Shown here: one piece after another, positions 18,378-27,807 of the stretch
Layout of the letters: each line of letters starts with the position of its first letter
Position numbering within the stretch: position 1 is the stretch's first letter
Source of the DNA: Bradyrhizobium agreste
GTDB taxonomy: Bacteria; Pseudomonadota; Alphaproteobacteria; Rhizobiales; Xanthobacteraceae
Direction of reading: 5' to 3'
DNA length: 64,000 bases
Assembly (NCBI RefSeq): GCF_016031625.1
Contig: NZ_JACCHP010000001.1
Coordinates: forward strand, 62,001-126,000
Notes under the pieces: generated by a model
Databases searched by the model: none
The model's input: the letters and a program-made list of their open reading frames with translations, nothing else
Told to the model about the DNA's origin: nothing
Made by a program: the position numbers and the translations under genes

Positions 18378-19268
18378 GTTTCTTTGTGGTGCGCCTACGT
18401 CCCCGCATGCAGATTAGATAGACAGCGCAGAACCAGCTATGCCGGCCAGAAGGGGAGAGACAGCAGGACTCCCATGCCGGGCTGGTAAAGAGCTTTCGCT
18501 GTTATCGTCTGGTTTGCGAGCCCCATGTATCGAGACGTCGATGTTGATAAGGGCCATTCGGGATTACTGTGGATTCCGAAGGACAATTCATTGGCGGGCC
18601 GAACGCCGCTACGAGCGGACACCCTCTGAAGTGAGTACCGGCACGGCAGCATTGAAAATCGAGAAGAGCGCTGAAGGGGCCGCTGATCAGCAGCGCCTCG
18701 GATCCGTTTACATTTGTCGGACCTGAGTTCCGTTTCTCCATGGAAAAGGAAGGATTCCGCTCGCCGCAATTTCTGCGAAGCCAAGACGAGCGTTCCGGCT
18801 CACATGTCAACAACTGCCCAACGATCGATACGATGATGCGACAGCTAACGACAAGCCATGGAGCGCAGGGATAGCCTTGGGCTTGGCGCGAGTCAGCAGC
18901 GCACCGGTCGCAGCATCCCCAGCACCGGAAGGCGAGCTGCGCGAGATAGCCAACGAGACCCGTGTTGTTCTGCAGCGGCGCGAGCGCGAGTAGTCGTGGA
19001 AAAACCGCGCCCACCGCGGACGATCAGCTCACGAACCTCGGCGCGCGAGCGCCGCTCCTTGTAGAGGAACGGCCCAACGCGCGCTGGTCATTCACAAATA
19101 GTTCGACTGCGACCGTTGCTGTGCGGTCCTTAAGATTGTCGACGGCAACAGGCGACGAGAGCCTGGCTGTGGTCGTGGCACCCCGATCTCGAGCCACCAA
19201 CGAACGGTACCGAATCCACCTCAAACACTGTTGAGCAGCTTCAAAGTGAGGCTCTTTCGCGCTCCAGC
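18378..19268. other. Gap of about 890 bp, possible decayed coding DNA
   Basis: No intact gene. Minus-strand frames between 18440 and 19015 contain hydrophobic stretches that could derive from a lost membrane protein, but frames change and no motif is convincing. Confidence 0.35.
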
Positions 19269-20354
19269 TTAAAGCAGCGGTTGGATTTCTTGCTCCCAAC
19301 GTTTCATCGAGGCATCCTTCTGCTTGCCGAGATAGGTCCAATCGGGCAAATAGGCGTATTTATCCATCTCTTCACTGCTCCACATAAAAGGCTTCTTCTC
19401 GTCGGATACGCTTGCCTTAGGATTGGCGGGCAAACCGTGCGAGACGTTGCAAAATAGTGTGTTGCCCTCAGGACTGATAAAATAGTTTGCGAGCTTAAGG
19501 GCGGCATCGGTCTTTCCGCCCTTCACGACGCACCACCCTGATGAGAAGACGAACGCCCTGAATCCGGTGGTGCTCGGGTCCATTTTCATCAGGAACCGGA
19601 TCTTGAACTTAGATGAGAACTTAACGATGTCAGTAGTTGGAGCCCAACCTATAGCCGTTTCGCCAGAAACGATCGAATTTGTGAGCTCAACGTCCGAATT
19701 AAATACGCGCCCTATGTTTCCACTGCTCGCCAGCTTTTTCACGAAATCCCAAGCCGGATCCAAGTTCTTCTCGTCGCCACCCTTGTACAAGGCAATCGAT
19801 AACATCTGCGTATTCCCTCCCGCCGTGGGGATCGGAAAGCAGATTTTTCCCTTGAGCCTTGGGTCCAAAAGATCGTCAAGCTTAGTAATCTGGAAGGGAA
19901 CGAGGTCTTCCCGATAAAACCAGCAAAATGTACCGATACTTGTCGGGACATTGATGACATTTCCCGCACCATCTTTGACCAGGAGCGTTTGGGGAATATC
20001 TACAATATTCGGTACTTTTTCTGGCGTGACTGGCTCACCCAAGCCTTCCTGGGCAACGATCGGGTATGTAGCATCGAACGCCGCTATTAAATCTACATTG
20101 GGGCGCGCCCCCATAGCCTTGATTTTTGTCAGAAAGACCGATGCCGGCCCCGAATATAATTGCCAATTAACATTGACGAGCGACTGCTTGGCGGTAACCG
20201 CGTTCGTCGCTTCACCCCAATCTCCGCCCCATGTAACACCATTGATAGTTTCTGCTGCGAGAGCCCCGCCAACGCCCACGGCTGAAATGCCGGATCCCAA
20301 GGCCATCGCCGAAGCCGCGCTTTTTAGAATTCCACGGCGTGATATCGTAAACAT
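19269..20354 (-). CDS. ABC transporter periplasmic substrate-binding protein (polyamine/PotD-like)
   Basis: A 361-residue extracellular solute-binding protein. The N-terminus has a twin-Arg signal (SRRGILK at residues 5-11) followed by an Ala/Gly-rich hydrophobic stretch and a likely cleavage after ALA. The mature part starts with INGVTWGGDWGE and shows the two-lobe type I layout of PotD-like and Fe-type binders (VDLIAAFDAT, then GTFCWFYREDLV, then NYFISPEGN). It is the last gene of a PotBCA-like transporter on the same strand, but lies about 500 bases after the ATPase gene, so it may have its own promoter. The substrate is unknown; polyamines, other amines and small organic acids all occur in this family. 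Confidence 0.88.
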   Translation of the reverse strand: MFTISRRGILKSAASAMALGSGISAVGVGGALAAETINGVTWGGDWGEATNAVTAKQSLVNVNWQLYSGPASVFLTKIKAMGARPNVDLIAAFDATYPIVAQEGLGEPVTPEKVPNIVDIPQTLLVKDGAGNVINVPTSIGTFCWFYREDLVPFQITKLDDLLDPRLKGKICFPIPTAGGNTQMLSIALYKGGDEKNLDPAWDFVKKLASSGNIGRVFNSDVELTNSIVSGETAIGWAPTTDIVKFSSKFKIRFLMKMDPSTTGFRAFVFSSGWCVVKGGKTDAALKLANYFISPEGNTLFCNVSHGLPANPKASVSDEKKPFMWSSEEMDKYAYLPDWTYLGKQKDASMKRWEQEIQPLL

Positions 20355-20855
20355 GTATATCCCTCCCAGTGATAACTACTTGCGAAAGTGCGCGCTGACC
20401 GGCAGCTGTTTTTTCTTCTAGTCCTGGTCGTTCAGCGCTGTAGCAGTCCATCCACACTGGACGTTCATCTCGACGTCCGGACGCACGATGGCCTCGTCAA
20501 CAGATCGGTACCTGATCTTGATGCTATTTAAGCTGCGTTTGTTCCTACTTCTCGCCTTATTATCGCGTATTCAGCCCCTACGGCGCCGATTTTCGGCGTC
20601 GCGATACAAGTCGCGAGGGCTCAGCTGACTAACCGCCGCACATAGAGACAACCAGACAAAACCATTAAGGTTTTTAGGGCGTCGAGGGCTAGGAGAATAG
20701 ATCATCGCAGTTGTAAAATGGGTACCAGCGGGGACATAGCTTTGAAGTTTCCGTCATTCCTGTGCGCCGTTCGCCGCAACGTGTAACCGCTGCGAGACGG
20801 ATATCGAAACAGCACTGCAAGCATCAGACTGCAGCCTGTTGCAGACGAGATTTTT
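20355..20855. other. Gap of about 500 bp inside the ABC transporter locus
   Basis: Separates the ATPase gene from the binding-protein gene on the same strand. No gene recognised; it may carry a separate promoter for the binding protein. Confidence 0.35.
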
Positions 20856-21953
20856 TCACCGCCGGTCTGAGAACAGGAGGACATCAGACGCCGCAAAAAC
20901 GGCGCGCACCGATTGCCCCGGCACGACTGCCGGAATTCTGTCGATATTCTTGCGAATGACCAGCAATCGGGTTTTCCCTGGAAGTTCAATGACCACATGC
21001 ACGTCAGCGCCGAGCGGTGCCACGTCAAACACGACACCGGTCAGAACATTGCGTTCTGGATCTGGCGCAATTGCACCCGCGGCCTCCTCCACCAGTTCGA
21101 TGCTTTCCGGTCTAATACAGAGATCGGCGCGGCCGCATTGCTCGGACTGCGCTGATTTCGCGCGGATTTCAGCTCCCTCACTGGTGATGTAGGAGCTTAC
21201 TCCTCCAGTGAAGCGATCGCGTGTCGCACCATGAAACCAATTCGACCTTCCCACGAACTCGGCAACGAACTTATCCGCCGGCGCGGCGTAAATTTGCGTC
21301 GGCGTTCCACGCTGAACGATCTTTCCCGCCTGCATGACGACGACTTCGTCGCCCAAACTGAGGGCCTCCTCTTGATCATGGGTGACGACAATAGTCGTCG
21401 CATCGACGGATCTCAGGATCTCCTTCAGCTCAATGCGGAGCTCCACACGAAGCTTTGCGTCAAGCGCCGACAGAGGCTCGTCGAGCAGAACAATCTGGGG
21501 ATCTGTGGCAAGGGCCCGGGCAAGAGCAACACGCTGTTGTTGCCCACCGCTTAGCTGAGCGGGATATCTCCCCTCCATGCCGCTCATACGTACAAGCGAC
21601 AACATCTGCTTGATGCGGGACGGTATCACCGATGACGGAGTTCCGCGGTACCGCATCCCATAGGCGACATTCTGGGCCACCGTCAGGTGAGGGAAAAGCG
21701 CATAATCCTGGAAGAGGAGTCCGACATTGCGCTCATAAGGTCTCAGATGGCCAACATTTTTGCCAGAGATTTCCACGATCCCGCTGTCATGCGACGTGAA
21801 GCCCGCAATGATCCGCAGCGTCGTCGTTTTGCCACAGCCGCTTGGCCCCAGAAGTGAGAGGACTTTTCCTTTTTCGATGTCCAAGCAGACGCCATCGACC
21901 GCGACGTGCTCTCCATACTTCTTAGTGACATTTTTCAATTCAAGAACATTCAT
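20856..21953 (-). CDS. ABC transporter ATP-binding protein (PotA-like)
   Basis: A 365-residue ATPase with Walker A GPSGCGKTT, the Q-loop in GLLFQDYALFPH, the ABC signature [15 protein letters not shown], Walker B IVLLDEPLSALD, and the switch His in VVTHDQEEAL. The C-terminal 120 residues form a TOBE-type regulatory domain, as in PotA and other polyamine, Fe or molybdate importers. The start is four bases after the permease stop (21958), consistent with one operon. It powers the importer formed by the two permeases upstream and the binding protein downstream. Confidence 0.93.
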   Translation of the reverse strand: MNVLELKNVTKKYGEHVAVDGVCLDIEKGKVLSLLGPSGCGKTTTLRIIAGFTSHDSGIVEISGKNVGHLRPYERNVGLLFQDYALFPHLTVAQNVAYGMRYRGTPSSVIPSRIKQMLSLVRMSGMEGRYPAQLSGGQQQRVALARALATDPQIVLLDEPLSALDAKLRVELRIELKEILRSVDATTIVVTHDQEEALSLGDEVVVMQAGKIVQRGTPTQIYAAPADKFVAEFVGRSNWFHGATRDRFTGGVSSYITSEGAEIRAKSAQSEQCGRADLCIRPESIELVEEAAGAIAPDPERNVLTGVVFDVAPLGADVHVVIELPGKTRLLVIRKNIDRIPAVVPGQSVRAVFAASDVLLFSDRR

Positions 21954-21957
21954 GCGA

Positions 21958-22848
21958 TTACGCCCTATAGATGCCGTGGCCGATAACGCGATCGAGACCG
22001 AGCACGCGATCCAGCATGATCAAAATGACGATAGTCAGCCCCATCAGGAAGACGGCGGCCGCGGCGAGTGTGAGATCAAAACTCGATCTCATGAGACTAA
22101 CGAGAGCGACAGGAAGCGGATACGTATTGAAGTCACTCAGGAAGAGACTAATCGTCAAATCGTCCATAGAGAACGCGAAGGCAAAGATCGCACCAGCAGC
22201 AATGCTGTTCTTGGCCAGCGGCAAAGTAATCGTGAAGAAAGCCTGGCGCTCATTGGCACCAAGAATCAGTGCGGCTTCACGTAGCGTTCGGCTTATCCCA
22301 CTCAGACCGATCAGTGTCATTCTGATGGTGTACGGGACTGCAACGATGAGGTGACCAGCGAGCAGCTTGTAAAAGGTTGGCAGCACGTCCACGGCCGAAA
22401 GGACCATAACGAGCGCGAAACCGATAGTAATTCCAGGCAGCATGAGAGGCGCCAAGAACGCTGTGGTGATAGGATCACGCAAATGCGGAGACATCCGGCT
22501 GATGCCCAGCGCGGCCAGGGTTCCTATCGCAGTTGCAACAGCTGTCGTCGCGATCGCGAGCAACAGGCTGGTATGAAATGCGGGCCATAGATAGGCGTTG
22601 TGAAAGAACCGGTCGAACCAGTGCATCGAGATGCTTGGAGGAGGAAATGAACCGAGATAGTCGCGCGAATCGACCGACATGACCACTGTTATGATCACCG
22701 GGAGCAGCAAAAATACTGCGGTCAGACCAATGATCGCCTTTACGCACCAGGTAAGGCCAGCATCGGCGTGTCGCTTGCTGAAAAGTGCTCTACGTCCCAT
22801 CACACGCGCAGTACGGAAGACAAGAGTGGCGCCAGAATTCCTGAACAT
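21958..22848 (-). CDS. ABC transporter permease (PotC-like)
   Basis: A 296-residue inner-membrane permease with about six transmembrane segments. It has the EAA loop typical of importers (REAALILGANERQAFFTITLPL) ahead of the last two helices. The frame extends to 23091, but that part overlaps the other permease gene. The ATG at 22848 (MFRNSGATLV) follows the upstream stop codon by two bases and is the sensible start. An N-terminal segment of about 40 residues precedes the first membrane helix (IGLTAVFLLLPVIITVVMSV). It pairs with the permease at 22851-23702. Confidence 0.9.
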   Translation of the reverse strand: MFRNSGATLVFRTARVMGRRALFSKRHADAGLTWCVKAIIGLTAVFLLLPVIITVVMSVDSRDYLGSFPPPSISMHWFDRFFHNAYLWPAFHTSLLLAIATTAVATAIGTLAALGISRMSPHLRDPITTAFLAPLMLPGITIGFALVMVLSAVDVLPTFYKLLAGHLIVAVPYTIRMTLIGLSGISRTLREAALILGANERQAFFTITLPLAKNSIAAGAIFAFAFSMDDLTISLFLSDFNTYPLPVALVSLMRSSFDLTLAAAAVFLMGLTIVILIMLDRVLGLDRVIGHGIYRA

Positions 22849-22850
22849 TT

Positions 22851-23702
22851 TCACGTCCGATCCAGCAAGGTGGTCAGTCTGGACATCAGGAAAATCAGAA
22901 GCAGGGAAAGAACGATCATGGCGACCGAAAATGCCGCGCCGCTCGGATAGTTTCCGACCTCGCCGAAGCGGCTGTAGATGAGATTCGAAATGAATAGTAC
23001 ACGCCCCTGCCCCAAGATCCACGGTACGGCAAACGCACTCACACCAAGGGTCATTGAGACCAAAAATGCAGAGATCAGTCCCTTGATGCACAACGGGAGC
23101 GTTACGGTTCGATGAGAACTAAACGCCGAGGCGCCGAGGGCCTGAGCTGCTTCGGTCAGTCGCGGGTTGAGGTTCAATACTGCGCCGATCAGAATCAGAA
23201 TCGACATGGGGATTTGGTAATGGAGCAATCCCGCTACAATAACGAAGTTAAGATATGGCCCGCCACTCATGTTGACTCCGAAAAAGGACATGGCTGGACC
23301 GAGTATCCCCACGGGGCCCAAGGTCAGCTGAATTGCATAAATCCGGACCAAGGAACTCAAGAACAGCAGCCCGATGAGCGCCGAAATCCAAGACTTCCGC
23401 GCCATCGAGGAGGCATTCCTGGCGATGTAATAGGCGATCGGAAACGCAAAGATGAGGGCGATCACGGATGCGCAGAACGCTAGGAGATAAGTCCGGATAA
23501 AGTAGTGCGCATAGACCGGAACGAAGAGCTCGCTATAATTCTCCGTTGTGAGCGAAGCGCCCGCCTCGGATCCAATTCGACCCGGCGTGAAGACGCGGAA
23601 ACTTTGCTCAAGCACCGTCGATAGCGGCAATGCAAGGAGGACAACGTATATTGCTACCGCAGGAAGCAGCAGCAGTATTGTGGTTCGGGCACTCGTCTTC
23701 AT
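22851..23702 (-). CDS. ABC transporter permease (PotB-like)
   Basis: A 283-residue permease with a hydrophobic first helix (ILLLLPAVAIYVVLLALPL) and five further membrane segments. The EAA-type cytoplasmic loop reads TEAAQALGASAFSSHRTVTLPL. The frame is open to 23750; I favour the ATG at 23702 (MKTSARTTI), just before the first helix, but the longer start cannot be excluded because neither has a strong ribosome site. It is the first gene of the operon permease-permease-ATPase, followed by the binding protein. Confidence 0.88.
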   Translation of the reverse strand: MKTSARTTILLLLPAVAIYVVLLALPLSTVLEQSFRVFTPGRIGSEAGASLTTENYSELFVPVYAHYFIRTYLLAFCASVIALIFAFPIAYYIARNASSMARKSWISALIGLLFLSSLVRIYAIQLTLGPVGILGPAMSFFGVNMSGGPYLNFVIVAGLLHYQIPMSILILIGAVLNLNPRLTEAAQALGASAFSSHRTVTLPLCIKGLISAFLVSMTLGVSAFAVPWILGQGRVLFISNLIYSRFGEVGNYPSGAAFSVAMIVLSLLLIFLMSRLTTLLDRT

Positions 23703-23853
23703 CTTACGCAGACAACCCTTTACAATGGAAAGATCGATCAAAGACCGCAAATCGGATTAATCGGAACGGGTTCACGACATCGCTGCACGCAAGCACTGTG
23801 TCCCCTCGCGGGACGCTAACTCGTCAACCTAGCAGCTCCGAGTAGTTTTTATT

Positions 23854-24118
23854 TCAAAGCGCTGCAGCCTGGTTAGCCCGCGCGCACATCGTCTGTACCG
23901 ACCAGTTGAGTTGCCCATCCTTGTGAAGACTGCGCCGACGAGCGCACCATCCGTCGTGACCGGCGTCGGCACACCCAACAGAGCCACCACTGATAAAAAT
24001 GTAGTTCCCGGCGGACATAGTTCCTCCCCGCAGATAAGCTGTCTTTAGTTCGGGTCCGATTTGACTTGACCGCATATCTCGCACTTCTGCCTGCATCTCT
24101 GGGATTGCAAGAGTGCAA
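23854..24118 (-). pseudogene. Possible decayed RidA-like (YjgF) gene fragment
   Basis: On the minus strand one frame reads SAGNYIFISGGSVGC, close to the RidA segment with a Phe/Val-Ile-Ser-Gly core. In a second frame the same DNA gives PTPVTTDGALVGAVFT, which also fits a RidA-type continuation. If correct, this is a short fragment with at least one frameshift, upstream of the transporter operon. RidA proteins deaminate reactive enamines and often accompany amine catabolism. The evidence is thin. Confidence 0.3.
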
Positions 24119-25543
24119 GATGCCGTCGTCCCGAAAGCACCATTACCCGTGTCTCTCTAATAACAATAACGGTGCCTGATCGCCGATTTAATGCATTAAT
24201 CCCTGCGCTGAAGCTCAATTCCTGCGTTCGACAGCGTTCTTTGACAGTCTTTCCGCAGGCCGCGCGGGGTCAAGTGTTGTCCGCAGAGGAGGAGTTGGCC
24301 TTTGCGATGGTTCGTTCGATTCCGGAGGTGCTTGGAACAATCCCGGTGGCGGCGTAAGCGACGATATCGCGATCGGATACGATGGCAAGGCTAGCCTGGC
24401 AATGGCAGGATCGGCTGAGGCCTCCGGCGGCTTGCGTCGCGCTGCCATTCGAGCCCACATCCACCAGCGGCATTGATTGATCCTGGTCGCCGGCATTGCA
24501 GATGGCGGGCCTCTTGCTGCTTCCACCTTACCCCTTTTTTGTCGGCAAGCCGACCGGCAGCTTGTCGCAAGCCAGCGCACCGTGGAGCTTGTCCTTCTCT
24601 TGACCGGGCGACTCGGTCCGTTTCCGCTAGCTAGCGCTCGAGCTTCGGCCAAAACCTGACGACGATTAAGTTTCGCTCATCACTTCGCACTCGCCAGCCC
24701 GCCGAGCTTCACACCTTAGCCTGAAAGCGTTGTTAAAGGTAGGTACCAAAGTCTATCCGGGTTCGACCGTTCGTGGATCGCGGAAACACAGCGCAACTAC
24801 CACGCTGTTGAAGAAGTCGCCCGCCGTCGAGGTGAGCTTGATCATTGGCTGGGGGCCATTCGAAGACGCGCATGCAGCGCGGCGGCGATCGAACTGGCGA
24901 GCTGTTCAGGTTGTGACCTCGATGCGAGGTGCGGCGTGATCATCCGCTGCGTGAGATCGTCGAGGAATGCGCTGGTTGCGCTAGAATGAGAGTTTGCGGC
25001 GCATGTCAGGGTCGATGCAACCGCAGACACGTCTGCCGGCCATGCTGCGACAGGCGCTCTGCTCGGCCCTCGGAGGATTAGGTGCCGGAGTACGACCCGC
25101 CGGTTTGGCGGCATCAACGATGCGGCAGGCCGGGCTGGAGGCGGTTGAGTGCCTGGATTTCGCTCTTTTCGACGACAGACAGCACGAAGTCTTGATGCGG
25201 CGGTCGACACAGGGGCCGACGACGTCACTGCCGAACGGGGAATAGTCGGAGCGCCTGAACTGATCCATTCGGCGTAGGCGGCAGGGTCATCACCCGAGCA
25301 GTCCTGGATCTTCTTTGTAGACCTGATAAGTTCGATCAGGTTTTCGATTCGAAATCGGTGAGCGCTTTGACGCCGTCTTCGCCGACACCATAGACTCAAA
25401 TGACGCCGTCTTCGATCTCCATTTCAATCGAGTTGTCGCCCAGGTAGTCTTCGTGTTCACCAAGGTCCTTCGCGAATTCTGTATTCGTTGCCACTAGTCC
25501 TGTTATCGCATTTCACGAGAGACGCAGGATGCCAGTAACAGGG
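24119..25543. other. Gap of about 1.4 kb with degraded coding DNA
   Basis: No intact gene. On the minus strand around 25330-25490 several in-frame stretches (YLGDNSIEMEIEDGVI, then VYGVGEDGVKALTDFES, then a frame change to NLIELI) look like a decayed small protein broken by a stop codon. I cannot name the family. The part from 24119 to 24980 shows only short overlapping frames. Confidence 0.4.
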
Positions 25544-27448
25544 CTAGGCCTGTGGCCTTCGATATCCGATAACCACGACGAGGGCTTCACAAACGGGGCC
25601 TTGCGTTACTCCGTCGATGAAAATCTCGGCGGTCATGAGCCTCCGCCGCGGATCGCCCTGAGACGGCGTAGTCGCCTGAAGCATTATCTCGCCTTGCTCC
25701 CCCGCCTGAAGCGAGATGCTTTCAGCCGTTCTCGAAGTCCAACCAGATGGCGGCAGGAGCTGAGCGCTATACACGGCCGTACGCTCCAAGTTGTTGCGAA
25801 TCTTGATCCTGTATGTGACCTCACTATTTGCACGGACTTCCGAAAGATATGGCAGCATTCGCGCCCAGAATAGATCAATGAACTCATTTGCTGGTTCACC
25901 TACGATATCCCGGAAAGCCTCTTCCTTCCGTTCGATGTAGTCCGTGTACTCAGCAATTCTTGACTCGCCCATAACAATCAGCTCTCCGTGCCCAGGGCAC
26001 ACGAGATCAGGCTGGGTCGCGCGGATCACATCCGCGCAGCGACGATGCATCTCCAGTTGGAAGCTGTTGCGCATCACTGTAGTCTGGACGGCAATGTCGC
26101 GATCAATCCCTCTGGCGTTCGGATTGAAAAGCAATAGGTTGTCTCCCCCAAAGACGATCCGCTTGCCATCGATGTTGCCGAATATGATCGCGTGGTATTC
26201 GGTTTGTCCTGGTGCGTAATGAACCTCGAAGTCGAATCCTCTCCAATGAAAGGCCTCACCAGCGCGCAAAATCCGCTGCACTTCGATCGGTTTGTGAAAG
26301 CAACACGGAGTACTTGCCCATGCAGCTGGATCAGTAATGACCTCGGCAACACAATCGAGAGCCCAGCATTGGGTTCCAAAATGTCGCTGGAGAAAAGGTA
26401 TGCCGCCGATATGGTCGTCATGAATGTGCGTGGGAACGACTAGTTCGATATCCCGCACTCCATAATCGTCGCGCAACTGATCAAGATGGTGCTCGACGAA
26501 TCGTAAAGCCTGCAAGCCATCGTGATCCGGGCCCGCATGGAGATGTCCAAAATGGGAGAACCCGTAGTCGATGAGCATCGCGTGGCCGGAGCCACTCAAA
26601 ACAATGTAAAAGTTAGAGCAAGTGTATGGTCCAGCCCACAACAAATGCTCGGTAATTGGCTGCAATCGGCTCTCACGGATCAGCTGCATGTCACTATGAC
26701 TGGTACCGCGGCAGGACGTAAAAAGTCTGCCTATACTAGCGAGCGTCTCAAGCTTTGATTCGAGCCTCTCGATATCTGAGTTCAACTCACGGATCGGAGT
26801 CCCGTGAGACGGATAAGCGGTCTCGACGTCCTCCTTTTTTAAGGCGAGGATCGATTGCATCGTAAAACTAACCCCTGGGAGTTCACCATAGCCATACTCC
26901 ATCGCATGAAGCTGATAGAGGTTACCGCCGCTTGTCATTAGATCGCCTGTAAAGGCAATTTTCTTGCCATCGACGTTTGTTATCAGGCTGACCATGCCGT
27001 AAGTATGCCCTTTGGCAGGAAGAACACGAAACTCGTATTCCTTCCAGACAAAAGTGCCATAGTCTTCCAGCGCAGCATCAACCGAAAGATTTTCCGCCAA
27101 CGAAAAAAACGTATTGCTGTTGTTGTAATTGTCGTAGATGCGCCGAGCCTGCCAATAAGCCTCGGTATTTTCAAATAGGTGGCGTTCGTATTCCGGGACA
27201 GCCACTTTTGCGCCGGCCTTCTTTAGAGACGGCGTTCCCCAGCACTGATCTCTGTGGTGATGCGTATGTAGGATCCAGTCGATCCGCTCGATGCCAATGG
27301 CGGCAAGATGCTGCATAATGGCGCCGGATCCTGTATCGATCAACAGACACTCCTTGCCGCTTTTCAGAACGTAGACGTTGCAAGTGTCCCGGAATTCCCA
27401 AAGATTATTGGAACGCTGGATCAAAGCCAATTCATGTTCCTCGCGCAT
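25544..27448 (-). CDS. Tandem metallo-beta-lactamase-fold protein
   Basis: A 634-residue protein with two MBL-fold domains in one chain. The first (about residues 1-250) has ILHTHHHRDQ, where the last metal-site His of the usual HxHxDH is Gln, then LPAKGHTYGM and FTGDLM. The second (about 280-530) has a canonical THIHDDHIGG, then YAPGQTEYH, FGGDNLL and CPGHGE. The last 100 residues are beta-rich and Ig-like (YRIKIRNNLERTAVYSAQL). The frame is open to 27526; I chose the ATG at 27448 because AGGAG lies about five bases before it. No signal peptide is evident. The altered first site suggests one catalytic and one degenerate domain. The substrate is unknown; the gene stands alone. Confidence 0.85.
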   Translation of the reverse strand: MREEHELALIQRSNNLWEFRDTCNVYVLKSGKECLLIDTGSGAIMQHLAAIGIERIDWILHTHHHRDQCWGTPSLKKAGAKVAVPEYERHLFENTEAYWQARRIYDNYNNSNTFFSLAENLSVDAALEDYGTFVWKEYEFRVLPAKGHTYGMVSLITNVDGKKIAFTGDLMTSGGNLYQLHAMEYGYGELPGVSFTMQSILALKKEDVETAYPSHGTPIRELNSDIERLESKLETLASIGRLFTSCRGTSHSDMQLIRESRLQPITEHLLWAGPYTCSNFYIVLSGSGHAMLIDYGFSHFGHLHAGPDHDGLQALRFVEHHLDQLRDDYGVRDIELVVPTHIHDDHIGGIPFLQRHFGTQCWALDCVAEVITDPAAWASTPCCFHKPIEVQRILRAGEAFHWRGFDFEVHYAPGQTEYHAIIFGNIDGKRIVFGGDNLLLFNPNARGIDRDIAVQTTVMRNSFQLEMHRRCADVIRATQPDLVCPGHGELIVMGESRIAEYTDYIERKEEAFRDIVGEPANEFIDLFWARMLPYLSEVRANSEVTYRIKIRNNLERTAVYSAQLLPPSGWTSRTAESISLQAGEQGEIMLQATTPSQGDPRRRLMTAEIFIDGVTQGPVCEALVVVIGYRRPQA

Positions 27449-27749
27449 GACATCTCCTGTCGCACCCTTCAAAGCAGTACGCACAATAGCGAGATGCCGG
27501 GATCGATTAATGCAATGGATCCTCATTTACTGAGTAAATTGTGCGTCGAGCGATCTCCATCGATAGATTTTCCCAATGCTGATCGGCCCCAGCAGAGCTG
27601 GTCAACCTCTCAAGCGCGAACGTCGAGCTTGAACTTCTCAGCTATCAGTCGCGCGCCATGGAAAATTGCCCCCTCATATTGCCTCAGATGAGAATGTTAC
27701 CGAAACGGAGCTCTGTTCTTGCCGGATCCGGCCTGCCGCGAGTCCGAGC

Positions 27750-27800
27750 AAGCCGCTCGCGAAGCGCGCCATCCATAGCGCTGTAGCGAGCGAGCGGCTT
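27750..27800. repeat. 51-bp palindromic repeat, first copy
   Basis: Perfect 11-bp arms AAGCCGCTCGC (27750-27760) and GCGAGCGGCTT (27790-27800) enclose 29 bases. The same 51-bp unit, inverted and with four changes in the loop, is at 62111-62161. Confidence 0.7.
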
Positions 27801-27807
27801 GCGGTGA

